NCBI GenBank assembly: GCA_028023455.1
Contig: JAQFVV010006545.1
Span: 622,001 to 686,000, forward strand
Length of the DNA: 64,000 nucleotides
Direction: 5' to 3'
From: Epiperipatus broadwayi
Lineage: Eukaryota > Onychophora > Udeonychophora > Euonychophora > Peripatidae
Part shown: one piece after another, positions 36,361 to 48,278 of the stretch
Layout of the letters: the number at the start of each line of letters is the position of its first letter
How positions within the stretch are numbered: the stretch's first letter is position 1
The notes under the pieces: generated by a model
Told to the model about the DNA's origin: nothing
Database searches by the model: none
What the model saw: the letters and a program-made list of their open reading frames with translations, nothing else
Program-made: the position numbers and the translations under genes

Positions 36361-38671
36361 TCTTTTAAATTAACTGCTAGCTTGATAATAGCAAATAAAT
36401 ATTTCCACTGCTAACATAAGTGTATAGAATACATGTATAAAACAAAAATTATATCAAAATAAGGTTCAATTAGCATAATATTTTTTTATATTATTCGTAT
36501 CCAAGACAATATTGGAGCAAAAGAAAATAATAAATAAAAAAATATAAAGACAAATAAATTGATCTACCCATCTACCATACTAACAACAAAAGATGATTAA
36601 GTCTTCTTTAGCTGGAAAATAAATGTTCATTTGCACAGTTTGTAAATAACGCTTCTTAGACATGTATGAAATTATGGTAATAATTATAAAGCAATTAGGT
36701 GTTGGAAGACATATAGACGATTGCCTGCAGAACAAACAATAAGCATTTGGATCCAATTAAAGAGCAATTTCCAAAGTTCTTATCAGATAGCTAAATGAAA
36801 TTACTGACAATATAGCATTTGAAGTATTCAATATATTTTCTTTTTAATAATGTCAAATTAACATTTACTGCTGCAGATTTTAGTAATATTTACTGCTTAA
36901 TTAATTGGTGGTTTTGTAGTTTTATAACTCAGCACTCAATCTTTCAAATTTAAAAAGGAACACTAGTTTTCCACCAACTAACATTGACTATAATTACATT
37001 TATCAAGAAACTTGTAATAAATTATTAAAGGGCATTTATTAGGTAAATAGTTAATTACTTTATGAATTCACTTAATTCTACATAATTCTTTAAATGACAA
37101 TATATGTATTGCTAAATTAAGAGTAAACAAGGAGAACAATAAAAAAATCTACACATTTAATATTCCTGGTCTTCTAATTTCATGTTTATATCATATGCAC
37201 ATTAAATATAGATTAGTTATCCATTAATTATATAAGCCACACATTCAATTTCTTAATCCTATAAAATTTGAATGGTTAGATATACTTCTTATCCAATAAT
37301 AATAATAAGGAATGTTATACTAGATTAGACACACACACATTCTTCCATTTGAATTTTACTTTTCTATAGCCAGAAAAAATTTATAGTCTAGAGTTTATAA
37401 ATGTTTTTTTTTTTTGAAAGATCAGTATAATTTTCCCATAATAATAGCAAAATTCACACAATTCATTTTTTTCTTTAATACTAAAGATTAAGATTAGGGC
37501 AATTAAATTTGAAATATAGATGCACATATGCATTTTAAATAATGATATTAAATCTAAAGTTAATTAATTGAAAACATAGGGAGATATATCTTATTGAAGT
37601 TGATTACATTTCCATACCTTTCTTAATCTTCTAAAGAAATTTTTTAACTAGTTTCATATAAGAAAATAATATCAAACAAAAAAGTGTACATTTGAATTTT
37701 AATTGAATAATAACCGCTTGATTTTGGAAAAAAAAGCATTTAGTAGAGAGAGAGGAGCTGTAAAATGGGAGAGACTACTTTCTTATAGATTATCTTTCAT
37801 TTATATTACTGATTATTGCTTAGATGTCCATTTCTTCCACCAATCAAAAGGTTACTTCCCCCAAAGGTTAACTTTAAGAAGGTCAGTTCCACCTTTTGCA
37901 TTGAGATAATTAGCTGAAAATATTCAATAACTTTTTTTTTCTTGAAAAGGAAAAAAATCATTGTCTTCTAAACAATATTAATTGAATTAAATCAATAAAA
38001 AAATACTTTTATACTCTTAAATAAAAAAATAATTATTTAGCAAATAAAGTAGTTGATAGTGTATTTGTTTGCCTTAGTAATTCACCAATCCATTTACCAA
38101 TTAATCACTAAAAATGTGTTTAAATTGGTTATCAAATATATTTATTATAAATTTAAATATTTTACTGTAAAACAATATTCTGTATTATAATTAAATACAT
38201 GAGGAAAAAATGAAGTTGTAAGATGGCACAAACATACATACACATACATATATGCTGCAATATAAGTACTAAACCAACCTGACCAAAATAAAAATTTATA
38301 TGACCATGAGTCAAAAATACTGTACTGACTATACTATGGACTGGAGTAACAATGAGCACATGAATCAGAAAATCACCAAACAAATATCAATCACTGTCTT
38401 ACAGACAAATAAGACAAATCTGCATCAACTTAACTTATACATTAACAGTTTATATGACAAGCCACTCCCCTTTATATCATTAAATACCTAACAAAGAAAT
38501 ACTAAATGTCTTAAAACTTCGAAATAATATCTGGAAGTACATTCTAAACAAGGTTATGGATTATTAATGAAAAAATTTTTAAAACTTCATGTTTTTTTAG
38601 CTAAATATAACTGATACCATGCTATCTACTTATAATTTGTTTCTTGTGCATATTCAGAAAGTCACAATATA

Positions 38672-38730
38672 TATATATATGTGTGTGTGTGAGTGTGCAT
38701 GTGTGTGTGAGTATGTGTGTAATTATAATC
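38672..38730. repeat. TA/TG microsatellite
   Basis: TATATATATATG runs into imperfect TGTGTG repeats with GAG interruptions. Confidence 0.85.
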
Positions 38731-41700
38731 CCATTATAAAGCCACTACAATGTCCTAATTGTTATGATATTTTTAAGACAGTGTCAACATTAATAATATT
38801 CTAAAATTTTATTAAACTTTTGACATTTTGCTTAGAAAATATTTTATTATGCAAAATAGAGCACAAAAATTTTTAAAAAAGTAATAAATAAAGAAAAAAT
38901 GTCTTTGCTTCCAAATTAAATTGATGAGATTTTATTAATTAAGATAATCATGTACAGTATTTTAAGTCATAAATATGTGGCTGCTGGTATATTATAAAAT
39001 CTGTTTGAAAATTTTAATTTTTACTAAAAAAAAACCTAATTGTGTACAACATTTAAAAAGAGAAAATAGCTGTTTGAGTATCATAAAATGTATTAAATTT
39101 GTGCATTCCTTTTTCAGCCAGTTATAACTTTCTCTTTTATTATATTTTTAGTAACAAGTCTTCTTAAAACAATCTTTTCAAATAAAATCTGAATGTAATC
39201 ATAAACATTTTTGTCTTAAAACAAATATTTTACATTTTTATTGCAAAAATAATTATAGTAAACTATGGAAAATATGCATTTTTTTTATTATTTTTGAAGT
39301 CAAACAAAAGAAGAATGCTTACAAGAATTCTTACAAGTTCTCTCACAATTGAGAAAAAAGAATCTACCAAATTGAAGTGTTATCAGTTTATTTATATTAA
39401 GTTTTCTGTACAATATTACTACCTTCAGATTTTTTAAAGTAATAAATCAATACATATTTGACTTCTAGTTTCTGCAAATAAATAAATGCAAAACTGGCCA
39501 ACTAATAAAACAGAGATGCAAGAGAATGAACTAAAGCTGAAAGTGGCTGCAATGCTATAGAAATACCTGGAAAAAACATTTTTACAATCTATAGTTTAAT
39601 AATATTAATTAAATAAGACCAAAATTTTGTAATACAAAATAAAAACTTTAAGACAATATTTTTATTCATTGTAATGTAAATGTTACACTGAGAAAGACAA
39701 TAAGATGATGCTATAAGAATTCAATAATTGTTGTTATACAACAATATTTTATTATATTTAATTATTTACTTATATGTAGATACAATGTAAATGAAGCAGA
39801 AAAGCTATTTTGAGCAGTAATATAAAATTAACTGAACCTAAAATATATGTGAATGTTGCAATTATATCATATTGTTGCACTTTATGCCTTCAGAATTGTC
39901 ACTTAGTTGCAATAGTTTCATTGATTATGTGCTCCTCTGTAACAAAAAGGTAAATATAGCAATAACTGCATGATTTTCAAAGGTGGAAAATGAGATTAAA
40001 AATAATTAAACATGGTAATCTGAATTTTTATTACATATTCAAATTTATGGGATGTCTGATTTATGCAATGTGTGAAGCAGATTACAATATAAAAATAAAT
40101 TATATTAATAAAAATAATAAATTGAAAAAAATAACATCATTTGGTTGACCCTAATCATTGGCATTTCTAGATCATGATCTAGATTTATATAATGGTAAAA
40201 CAGAACCTGAAATTTGGTAGAGTAGAAAATCATATTATAATCTTTTGAAATTTGTCAATATTTTTTATTTCAATTTTTAAACCATTGTCAATATATTTAA
40301 GATATACATTTTTCTATTGTCATTATTTTTTATTCAAATTTCCACATATTATACTCTGTTTCAAAATATTAAATTTTTTTTTTAATAAGTCTAAAATAAA
40401 ATAAGTGATCTTTTATGTTTTTGTCTTTTTTTTTAAAGAAAAAAAACACATCTCGTGATTAGAGTTCAATGGCATTATCGTTTGTTTATAAAAAAAATAT
40501 CAATATTATAGGTCAAAGACATAAATATTTGTTTATAATCATGTTAATTATAAAAAGTATATTGACGTTGTTCATTAAATTAACACCAAAACTAGTCTCT
40601 CTAATATAGTTTGTGTAAAATTTGATGGACCACCCATGTTTTAATTTATATATATATATACAAACAAAAACAAAACCCTTTATATAGAGATTTTTTTTAC
40701 ATAAATATTAGCATCAAATTATAGTTCTAAAATTATGCCAACATATCATTAGTCTTTTCTTCAAGTTCCATAACAATAATTCAAAAATGATTCCCTTTGC
40801 AATATTGCTTTTTTTTTAACTTATATGTTATTGAAAAGATATGTACTATAACATTTTATGTGAGGATATCAAACTCAATTAGATTAGGATCTATTTTTCG
40901 TAAAAGTATCTCTCAAGTGGACCAGCAAAATTTTTGTGACTAACAAAAAACTACACCATTTGAATTCAAAGGGAAATGAATTAGTAGTATAAATAAATTG
41001 AAAAATTAATAATGAAAATTTAATTTATTCTAAGTAAAAACAAGATATATAGGGCAATAGAATAGTGATGACTATAACAATATATTAAATAATATTTTTA
41101 TTATATATTTTACTAGGTCTATAATAAAAAGTATAAAATAATTGTAGTAATTTTGAATAATTAATTGTAGTTTTGTTTTTTCAAATGCTTAATTTTTTTT
41201 TTTTATGTTTCAATAATATATTTTATTGTCAACAAATATTACATGATATTTACATACTTATGTCTTAGCTATAGTGGAATGATGATTTTTACAGATTTGG
41301 TTTGATTGAGATTTTCATTGCTAATTACATAGGGATGGATGTGTGGAATAAAGGTCTACATCAGTTAGCCTATTCAATTACAATACTTTAGAAACCCTGG
41401 GTTTCCATGGTAGATTTTTTTCACATCATGATATTTTTGTTATTGTTATCATTGTTTAATTTTACTATTCATTTCTGATCTTATTGTTAATTAGTGTTCT
41501 TCCTTCTATCTCTTGCTAATATTCTGTTATTTTCTTTGTTCATTAGTCAAAAGTTTTATTCATTTGTTCAGCTGTGTGAGAATTTATATTTTGTATTGTC
41601 CTTTTAGTTTCTTGTTCATTGTTTGTTTTGTTTAAATAGATTGAGCTTATATAAGGACTAGTTCTGCATGTTCTTATAAATTTTCTTGTAAATTTTAATA

Positions 41701-41824
41701 GTGACCAGGTGGCTGCATAGATATCTGGATGTGCAATCTTTGCATCTCTGTTCCTTATTTGTTATAGCTTGTTGTAAAATATTACTGGATGTCATCTGGT
41801 ATTAATTTCTGGAATGAATATACA

Positions 41825-44762
41825 TCATGTGTACCAAAGTGCATAAAGGCCAAAGATTGCTGCTCGTGCTGCAGGGGTGGTCTGCTTGTGTGTAAAATCA
41901 ATCTGCTGTTGTATTGTTTGTCTTGTTCTACATTGATTTAATATATTATTTTGTATAGTATTTATGGCTGTACAATTGCAAAATATGTGATGTTGTGTTT
42001 TTTCAGCAGCATGGCATATGTTGCAGAATGTGTATATTAATCTATAAAGATGATGGTTGGTAGTGCAAATAGATTTTGTTTGATCATGAAGTTGAAGATC
42101 TTCAGTTCCATTGACCATTATCTGAAGTTTTTAAGGAGTTGCTTGTTATTTACTCCCATAATTGGACTAATGATCTGTTTGTTTGTGACTGGGTTGATTA
42201 ACTCATATGTCTACCAGTATGTGTATTTGCTATCAAATCTGTGTGTTGTAGTTCTGACATTGATTTGTGCTGGGTGTGCTAATGATACTAGATATCCATA
42301 TGTGGTGGGTGGATGATCTGTAGGGATTATGTTGAGAAGGCTTTGTGGCTGCTGAAACTGTGCAGTGATCTTTGCCAGTATGTTTATTGATTTTTATGTG
42401 TGGAATACATGTATTTATGTAACCCCAGATCATACTGTATAGTTTGTTGACCGAGTTGTTTGATTGAAATGGCTATAGTTTTCCTACTCCATAGTAGTTT
42501 ACTATAGAATGATGATATGGCTGCTGGAAATTTTTTTTTTGTAAAGTTGACAATAGATGAATAATATGCAATTCTTGATGTTATGAGTATGTTAAATAAG
42601 TGCACTTTTGAATATAGAGATAAGTACACATTTGATAAAGAAGTGTCTATGTTTGTTGCTTTCTGTTTGAGCTTAGTTTGAAGTATTTGTCTCTTTACAT
42701 GTGCTCTCAGGTAAAATGGGAATCCAAAATATGAAGTAAGTTTTGCTGTGTGTAGGGTTTTTTAGTATAGATTAATGATGCTGATGTTTTTCTTAGGTTG
42801 AATTGTAATTTGTGTGTAACTGTGTAATTTTGTAGTATTCTTTCTAATATTGGTATTTTTTTAAACGATGTTAGAAACACTGTTACATCATCCATGCATG
42901 CAATACATGGAATACATTGGGAAGTTTGTGGTATTAATATTCCTGGTAATTCATTTTTAATTTGTTTTAAGAATGGATTTATATATAGAATAAACAGCAG
43001 TGCTTTAAGTGGGATCCTTGTGAAATTGATTGTGTGGGAGTAAATGCTGTTTAGTTTCTGATGTGTAGTAGGATTGATGGATTGCTATATTTTCAAGCAT
43101 GTTTATTAAGACATCTATTGAAACAGAATCAAATACTGCATGTATATCCAGTTGAATTGCAATTGGGGTATACTTTTTTTCTTTTGCTGCACTACATTTT
43201 GTATCATTTTAAATACAAGTTCAGCCTGTGTGGTGGAGGATCCCTTCTTTACATACTGCATGTTTGATATCCAGAGTTAGTATGTATGTTTCTATTTCAT
43301 CTTTGACTAACTTTTCCAATAATTTAATCCCCAATGGACTCATGAAGATAGGTTGAAGGTTGTTGAGATTTGAAATGGCTCTTTTTTATTAAATGGCACT
43401 ATTGCTATTGGATATAGATCTATGGTATTGTATATTTTTGTGATAGGAAGTTAGCAAGATTGCACAGGTACTATGTGGTAAATTGACTCAAATGTGAAAA
43501 TTCAAATACCGGTATGCCATTGGTTTCAGGGTGACAACTGTTAGGAATTTTTTTAAGCTTTTCAGAAAATTGTTGGATCTAAAAGGGAACATTTGTTTCA
43601 GGTAGGTCAAACTCATCAGTGGATGGAGCTTTTGCTTGAAATGTTGGTATATGGGGTTCAATATGTTATGTCCTGAATAGATGTTGCTGCTTATCTCAAT
43701 TGCCATGGACATTTTTATGGTTGATGGATAGCTAGTGCCCAGTGGATATATTGACATGTCCATATATGTTGTTGGGTGAGGCATATTTTTTGTGGCAAAA
43801 TATTATTTTGTTTACATATATTGTAGTATAGCTCTGTTAGTTTTTGTATATATTGATGGGTACATGACTCTGGTGTGGAGATTGTCTGCTAGTGCTATTA
43901 ATTGGGAGGGTAATTATGAGTATCTTGTCATGTGATGCATGTTGAAAGATAGTATGTTGATGAATGATTGGTATTTTTGGATTAACTTGTGGCATATTGT
44001 TAATTTTATTTAGTATGATGTATGTCTCTGAGAATAGGAATTTAGTTGTGGTTGTTGGGAGTAAAATCTGATTGTTTTTTTTCTAAATGAGTGAAAGTTG
44101 ATGGGAGCTCTGAGAAATTTATTATAATAGTTTGCAATGGTCTGAAAATGGGGGTGGATTGAATTGGAAGTTGATTAAGTGATAAAACATTGGTGTGTAG
44201 TAGCATAGAACAATAAGGGTGGCATGCCATTGAATATAGAATGTCATGAATCTGCAGCAACAAAGCTCTGAGCACTCATGAGTGGCAAGTTTAATTGATA
44301 TAACCATTTTGTATTGAATTTTTCATAGCTTAAGTTGAAATCACACAGTAATATTGTTGGGTTGTGGAAGGTTGTGTGGGAGTTTATTGTGAGAATTATA
44401 TGTGCTATTATTCTGGGACCTGGGGGTACGTACACAAAAATAATGTTGAGTGTGGTAATTTGGTGCTGGAATATAGTGATTAAAAGATGTGCGTCAGTGC
44501 AAATAATTTTTAAAGTTGAAAAATTTCATTTTGGGGCTATAAATATTCCTGTCTGCTGAATGTGATGATGTGTTCCTGGAGTATGTAAAAAATCCTTGTT
44601 TGTCTAGATAAATGGCTGGATTAATTTGTAATCCATTATACATTTTTTTTGTAGTAGTCCTAGTATTTGTGATTGTATGATGCAAATCCATTTGCTGAGT
44701 TGGTATATTTTTACTATTGAATTAATGCTTCTGACATTCAGTGCTGCTATTTTAATTTCCAT
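41825..44762 (-). pseudogene. LINE ORF2 relic: endonuclease and reverse transcriptase
   Basis: Minus-strand ATG at 44762 begins MEIKIAALNVRSINSI, the typical start of an APE endonuclease (LNVRS). YVPPGP and ILLCDFNL (44244-44435) are the YxPP and GDFN-like blocks. RT motif A appears as IQLDIHAVFDSVSIDVL (about 43.10 kb), a motif B-like RIPLKALLFILYINPFL (about 43.0 kb) and motif C as CMDDVTVF (about 42.89 kb), in place of Y-A-D-D with both Asp kept. After a connecting domain (42233-42629), CNICHAAEKTQHHIFCNC (41825-42118) is the Cys/His cluster common at LINE C-termini. It would have been about 975 residues. Frames change repeatedly and stops are present, so it is non-functional. Known role: nicks target DNA and reverse-transcribes the element RNA. 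Confidence 0.8.
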
Positions 44763-44799
44763 TAACTGTGTAGCTTGGATTGGTTTGTATTTTTCTGTT

Positions 44800-46080
44800 G
44801 TGGTTGTTTTGGAGCTTTACATTGTGTATTTTTATTGATTTATTTTATTTCTATTTGTTTTTGATCTGTTTTGTTGGCTTTTATATCATTCTTCTGATTG
44901 TTTTTGTACCGAGTGTTTGCGTGCTTTGTGCTTCTTCAATTTGTGATTCTGTGGTTATTAACTGGTTTTCAAATAAATTTGTGATTATTTTCATTTGACT
45001 TGAGTCCTCTTATATAATCAATGATTGGTGTATCAGAGTTATCATCATTTGTCTTCGCTTTTTTGCTAGCTTTTCTTTGGTAGGTCTCCCAGGCATTCTC
45101 TCACTTTCTGGTTGGATTGGGTTTGTTAGTTGCATTGCTCTAGGGTTTCTTAAGGGTAGAAGTGTCACCATAATTTTTATGGCTATCTTATTGGTAATAG
45201 TGTGTTATATGATTTTATCTGTTCCACAGTCAAATTCTGGCATATATACATTTGCTTTAGTTGAGTTATTTTTTGTTTGGCTTCCACTTTCTTTTTGGTC
45301 ATGTTCTTTGGTTTGGAGTTTTGTTGTTTTTTCTGTGAACAAATCTATAAGGTCTAAGCTTGGTATCTCTGCTTTTTTGTTGTTATTATTTTTTTGTGTA
45401 GTTTGTTCACTGCTATCCTTGGCAATGTCTATCTTTTCTTCTGTCTGCATATTAGTTTTGAAATTTTATTTTTGTGTGTGTTTTGATTTCTGGTTAAGTT
45501 CTGGCAGTTTGAATGGTTTGGACATTGTGCAGTAACATGTCTCTTTTATTTACATGAGTAACATTATGGTTTCAGATCTCTAATATATAGAGTGAACAAT
45601 GCTTCCTGATTGAGGATTTGTGTTGGTATATCATCTGGATCAGTGTCTGGATACAACTTTATTCTGAACTTGTAAGTGTTACTTGTGATTTTTATTGGTA
45701 TATCTTTCTGATATACTGTTTTGAACATAATGCTCTTGCCAAATGGTTCTATCATTCTTTGGAAGTCTTGTTTTTTCTATACCATGTATGTGTTCTTAAT
45801 TATTCCTAAAATGTTATTGTCATAGTTTTGGTCTATAATGAATAATACAAAGTTTGCAATGTGTTGTATTGTGTGCCAGAATCTATTTAATGTTATTGCT
45901 TTATACAGCAATTTTTTTTGGGGAATTTATATAATGAAATGTTGCTGTCTGTTGCTGACAACACCCTGGACTTGGGAGGATCTCTTGAATATTGCAAAGA
46001 AATGCTTTAGTATGGATTTATTGAATAATTCATTTGTGATGTTCAATTTTTTTTTCATTCCAGATCATTTCTGATGGATT
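44800..46080 (-). pseudogene. LINE ORF1 relic with a CCHC zinc knuckle
   Basis: The minus-strand block 45755-45564 (MIEPFGKSIMFKTVYQKDIP...) resembles an RNA-binding domain with alternating hydrophobic strands. Directly downstream, out of one TAA, the frame gives C-YS-C-(4)-H-VTAQ-C, a C-x2-C-x4-H-x4-C knuckle (about 45560-45515) with a second TAA inside. Block 45450-45205 is Lys/Gln/Thr-rich. Known ORF1 proteins bind the element RNA. The exact start and end are uncertain because of frameshifts. The longer plus-strand frame here (45077-45535) is the hydrophobic shadow of this Lys-rich sequence. Confidence 0.6.
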
Positions 46081-46639
46081 TGGACTTCCCTGTTTTCAAT
46101 TTCTACATTATTTATGTCACTATTGGTTGATTTCTTATATCTGGGATTGATCTTTTGAGAGGTGTTTCATTTTTTATCTCTTTTCTGATATAAGAATTAA
46201 ATTGACTCTCTGTTTTTTATGAGGATAAATGAATTTATTGTTGTCATTTCTTTTCTTTTGAACATGTCTGCAAAGGTTGGCTTGTTTTTTTTTTTTTGAT
46301 GGCTTACATTGGCATATTATTAGGTCATGTGATCTTTGAGCCTCCATGCTTGCTCTGTTAATTTGTTGAAGTTGGTTTTTAATTTATAAATCATTAATTA
46401 AATTTTGCTTATCTTTTCTGTTAGTTGATATTAATTAATTTAATATTATGATTTTTGATGTTATATAAAGATTTTTTACTTTGTTTCTGATAGTTTACCT
46501 GATTTGTGCTGTCCAAGGTCTCAAGCAACCTCTTGCTCAATAAATTTTATTGTTCACCAAAATGTCAAAAATTTAGAAGCAAAAGATTGAAGCATATGGT
46601 ATTAATTAAGACAAAAAAAATTGTGGATAGTCAAGATCT

Positions 46640-47770
46640 GCAGTGTATTTTGTTATTTTTTAAACATGGAAATAATTGTTGTATATATAGAAAATGTTCG
46701 GCAAACATTTATATTTATGAAATATTTTTTATCTACATAAGTGCATAATTTTGAAACATTGACTTTTTGGAATTTTTCTTTTAGAATAAAATCATTTTGG
46801 TAGTCAATAGCTCCCATTTCAATGCAAACAAGAGCTTTTTCAAAAAAAAAAAAATTTTTTTTAAAAAAAGACATATAAAACATGAAATTATTATTTTGTC
46901 TTTCTTAAAATCCTTAAATCCTCTATCAAATTCTTCTTTAAACTTTTCTAATATAAAATAATATTGAGAAAAGGTAAAAGTTTTATTTTTATTTTTTTCT
47001 AAGAACAATTAGAAAAGTATTTTAAAACTTTGTATTTTAAATGATTTTAAACAAATTTAATTTGCATCTAAAACTTATCAATGCATTGTACATGAGTATT
47101 ATTAATTGTTTCCCGCTGAATTTGACAATTAAATCATTCAAAGATCCTATAATAAAAACTAATGATAATTATGAGATGAATAATTATATTTCGTCATTTC
47201 TAAAAAGAATTTTATTTTCTCTAAAGATAAAAAAAGATTTTAAAAACTCTATGCTAATACGATCAACAGAATATCTACGTAACAAGGTAACTCTCAAATT
47301 TACTTTTTATCTTTAAAAAATTATATAAACTGACAATTATAAAAGATTTTAAATGATGCAATTTACAATATTTGTCATTGCCCTGAATACGTCTCATTTT
47401 CAACACTTCAGAGTGGGAACTGCTGATAAATAATACAGTGGAAAGATTATTGTTTTGAAATATCTGGATACATTTCATTTATGTTTGCACTAAGTTTTGG
47501 TACATTACTTCTGGAACATTTACAGTTATTATAGCTGTGTACCTCCTAAGAAAAATTTGGTCATCAAAAATATCATTTTTAGTGATTCGATGCACAAAAT
47601 CATTTCCAAGATTTCTTCGGTAATATTCATATTGTCATTGAAAGTATAAAAGCAACCGAGAAACTTTGCCTATATACTCATATTGAACTTTTTCAAATGC
47701 AATTTGAAAACCACTGCACGTTTGTCAATATTTTTTGCAGTAATCACAAAGATAATCTGCCTTTTTTGTT
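46640..47770 (-). pseudogene. Decayed hAT transposase of the ZBED5/SCAND3/GTF2IRD2 type
   Basis: Recognised from the order of conserved blocks on the minus strand, each in a different frame. NDNMNITEEILEMI (about 47.6 kb) matches the strand pair after the first catalytic Asp. GSLNDLIVKFSGKQ...NALISFRCKLNLF (47160-47050) matches the 'LN.LN..LQGK...I..F..KL' block. LEKFKEEFDRGFKDFKKDK (47008-46900) matches 'L..EF..RF.DF'. IEMGAIDYQNDFILKEKF (about 46.84-46.78 kb) matches 'mElIdLQ.d..Lk.kF'. The end is near 46653. Family proteins are about 600-690 residues; this relic lacks a clear BED finger and has stops and frameshifts. Ends and target duplication were not found. The assignment is by eye from family knowledge. 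Confidence 0.55.
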
Positions 47771-48030
47771 GTTCATATTACATCTGGCTAAAAATATTAT
47801 GAATTATACATTTATGAGATAAACAGTTTTTATGACTGCTTCAATCATACTCTACTTAATCAAAGAACTCATTAGAAACTTTAGAATGTTTTACCAAAAA
47901 ATGACTGACTTACTCTCTCTCACTTTCGTAATTTTTGAAATAGATTTTTACTTTGAGTAAATAATTCATATTTATTTTTTTTACTCTCAGTATTCTCTTA
48001 GATTTAGATTCTTCTAGTATGAATATTCTT
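47771..48030 (-). pseudogene. Unassigned decayed coding stretch, 5' of the hAT relic
   Basis: Minus-strand reading gives fragments such as YLLKVKIYFKNYESERE and SHFLVKHSKVSNEFFD separated by stops. Together with 48137-48278 it may be the N-terminal part of the hAT relic or another gene. No domain recognised. Confidence 0.3.
48016..48030. repeat. 15-bp target-site duplication, left copy
   Basis: AGTATGAATATTCTT, identical to 48137-48151 on the other side of the SINE. Perfect and long, typical of LINE-driven insertion. Confidence 0.92.
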
Positions 48031-48136
48031 TTCCATATGTCATAGCATCAGCTGGGACGTGAACCCACAACCGTCCGCAACCAAGTACTTGCTTGCAAGG
48101 CGGCTGCGATGACCTCTCGGCTAAAAACGCTTGACA
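48031..48136 (-). mobile_element. 106-bp tRNA-derived SINE or tRNA retropseudogene
   Basis: On the minus strand: TAGCCGAGAGGTCATCGC (like the D arm/A box of a Ser/Leu-type tRNA), a CTTGC..GCAAG stem, a long variable part, then GTTGTGGGTTCACGTCCCAGC (T arm/B box, GGTTCACGTCC). The outer ends TGTCA-AGC and GCTA-TGACA can pair, like an acceptor stem. Exact 15-bp direct repeats flank the unit, so it inserted by target-primed reverse transcription. It lacks a LINE-like body and has at most a short A-rich 3' end (GGAA, then the duplication), so it is among the shortest SINE-like insertions one could expect. It is GC-rich against its surroundings. Not a functional tRNA: the anticodon loop is irregular and the acceptor stem is not canonical. 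Confidence 0.82.
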
Positions 48137-48151
48137 AGTATGAATATTCTT
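48137..48151. repeat. 15-bp target-site duplication, right copy
   Basis: AGTATGAATATTCTT, identical to 48016-48030. Confidence 0.92.
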
Positions 48152-48278
48152 ATTTGTGAATTTTATCATAAAGTCTTTTGGTAATACTAATTGTTTTAGT
48201 ACTAATAATGCACGCAATTTATATATTTTGGCAATTGATTTGTTCTTTATTCCAATGCAGAAGACAGTTTTTCCTTGT
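48137..48278 (-). pseudogene. Open minus-strand fragment interrupted by the SINE
   Basis: Reads GKTVFCIGIKNKSIAKIYKL then RALLVLKQLVLPKDFMIKF and TNKNIHT, about 47 codons without a stop and with balanced composition, ending exactly at the SINE insertion site. It looks like real decayed coding sequence. It may belong with the hAT relic downstream, but I recognise no domain. Confidence 0.35.

Larger units (their letters stand above)
35131..41192. other. AT-rich non-coding stretch
   Basis: No gene recognised. Holds a degenerate tandem repeat (36136-36360), a CA tract at 36068-36082, a TG-rich microsatellite at 38672-38730, and words near 35664-35720 resembling 13040-13165. Open frames such as 37703-37909 and 38300-38491 show no domain. 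Confidence 0.4.
41193..46480 (-). mobile_element. Decayed APE-type LINE (Jockey/Tx1/I-like), minus strand
   Basis: The region is visibly GT-rich on the plus strand, so A/C-rich on its own strand, unlike the A/T background. On the minus strand, in order, are: ORF1 remains with a CCHC knuckle (about 45.5 kb), an endonuclease start at 44762, RT motifs (43.2-42.7 kb), and a C-terminal Cys/His segment (about 42.0 kb). A T run at 41193-41204 (poly-A on the minus strand) may mark the 3' end, leaving a roughly 620-bp 3' UTR. The 5' end near 46.48 kb is set only by where the composition changes. It is broken by many frameshifts and stops. Clade cannot be fixed by eye. ORF1 with a zinc knuckle plus an APE endonuclease fits the Jockey, I or Tx1 groups. 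Confidence 0.78.

Noticed and set aside
45077-45535. Longest plus-strand frame (152 codons), looking like a membrane protein
   Set aside because: It is antisense to the Lys/Gln-rich LINE ORF1 remains; the hydrophobicity is a complement effect of A/C-rich coding on the other strand.
48031-48136. A functional tRNA-Ser/Leu gene on the minus strand
   Set aside because: The B-box and D-arm are tRNA-like, but the anticodon and acceptor stems are irregular and 15-bp target duplications show that it is a retro-insertion.
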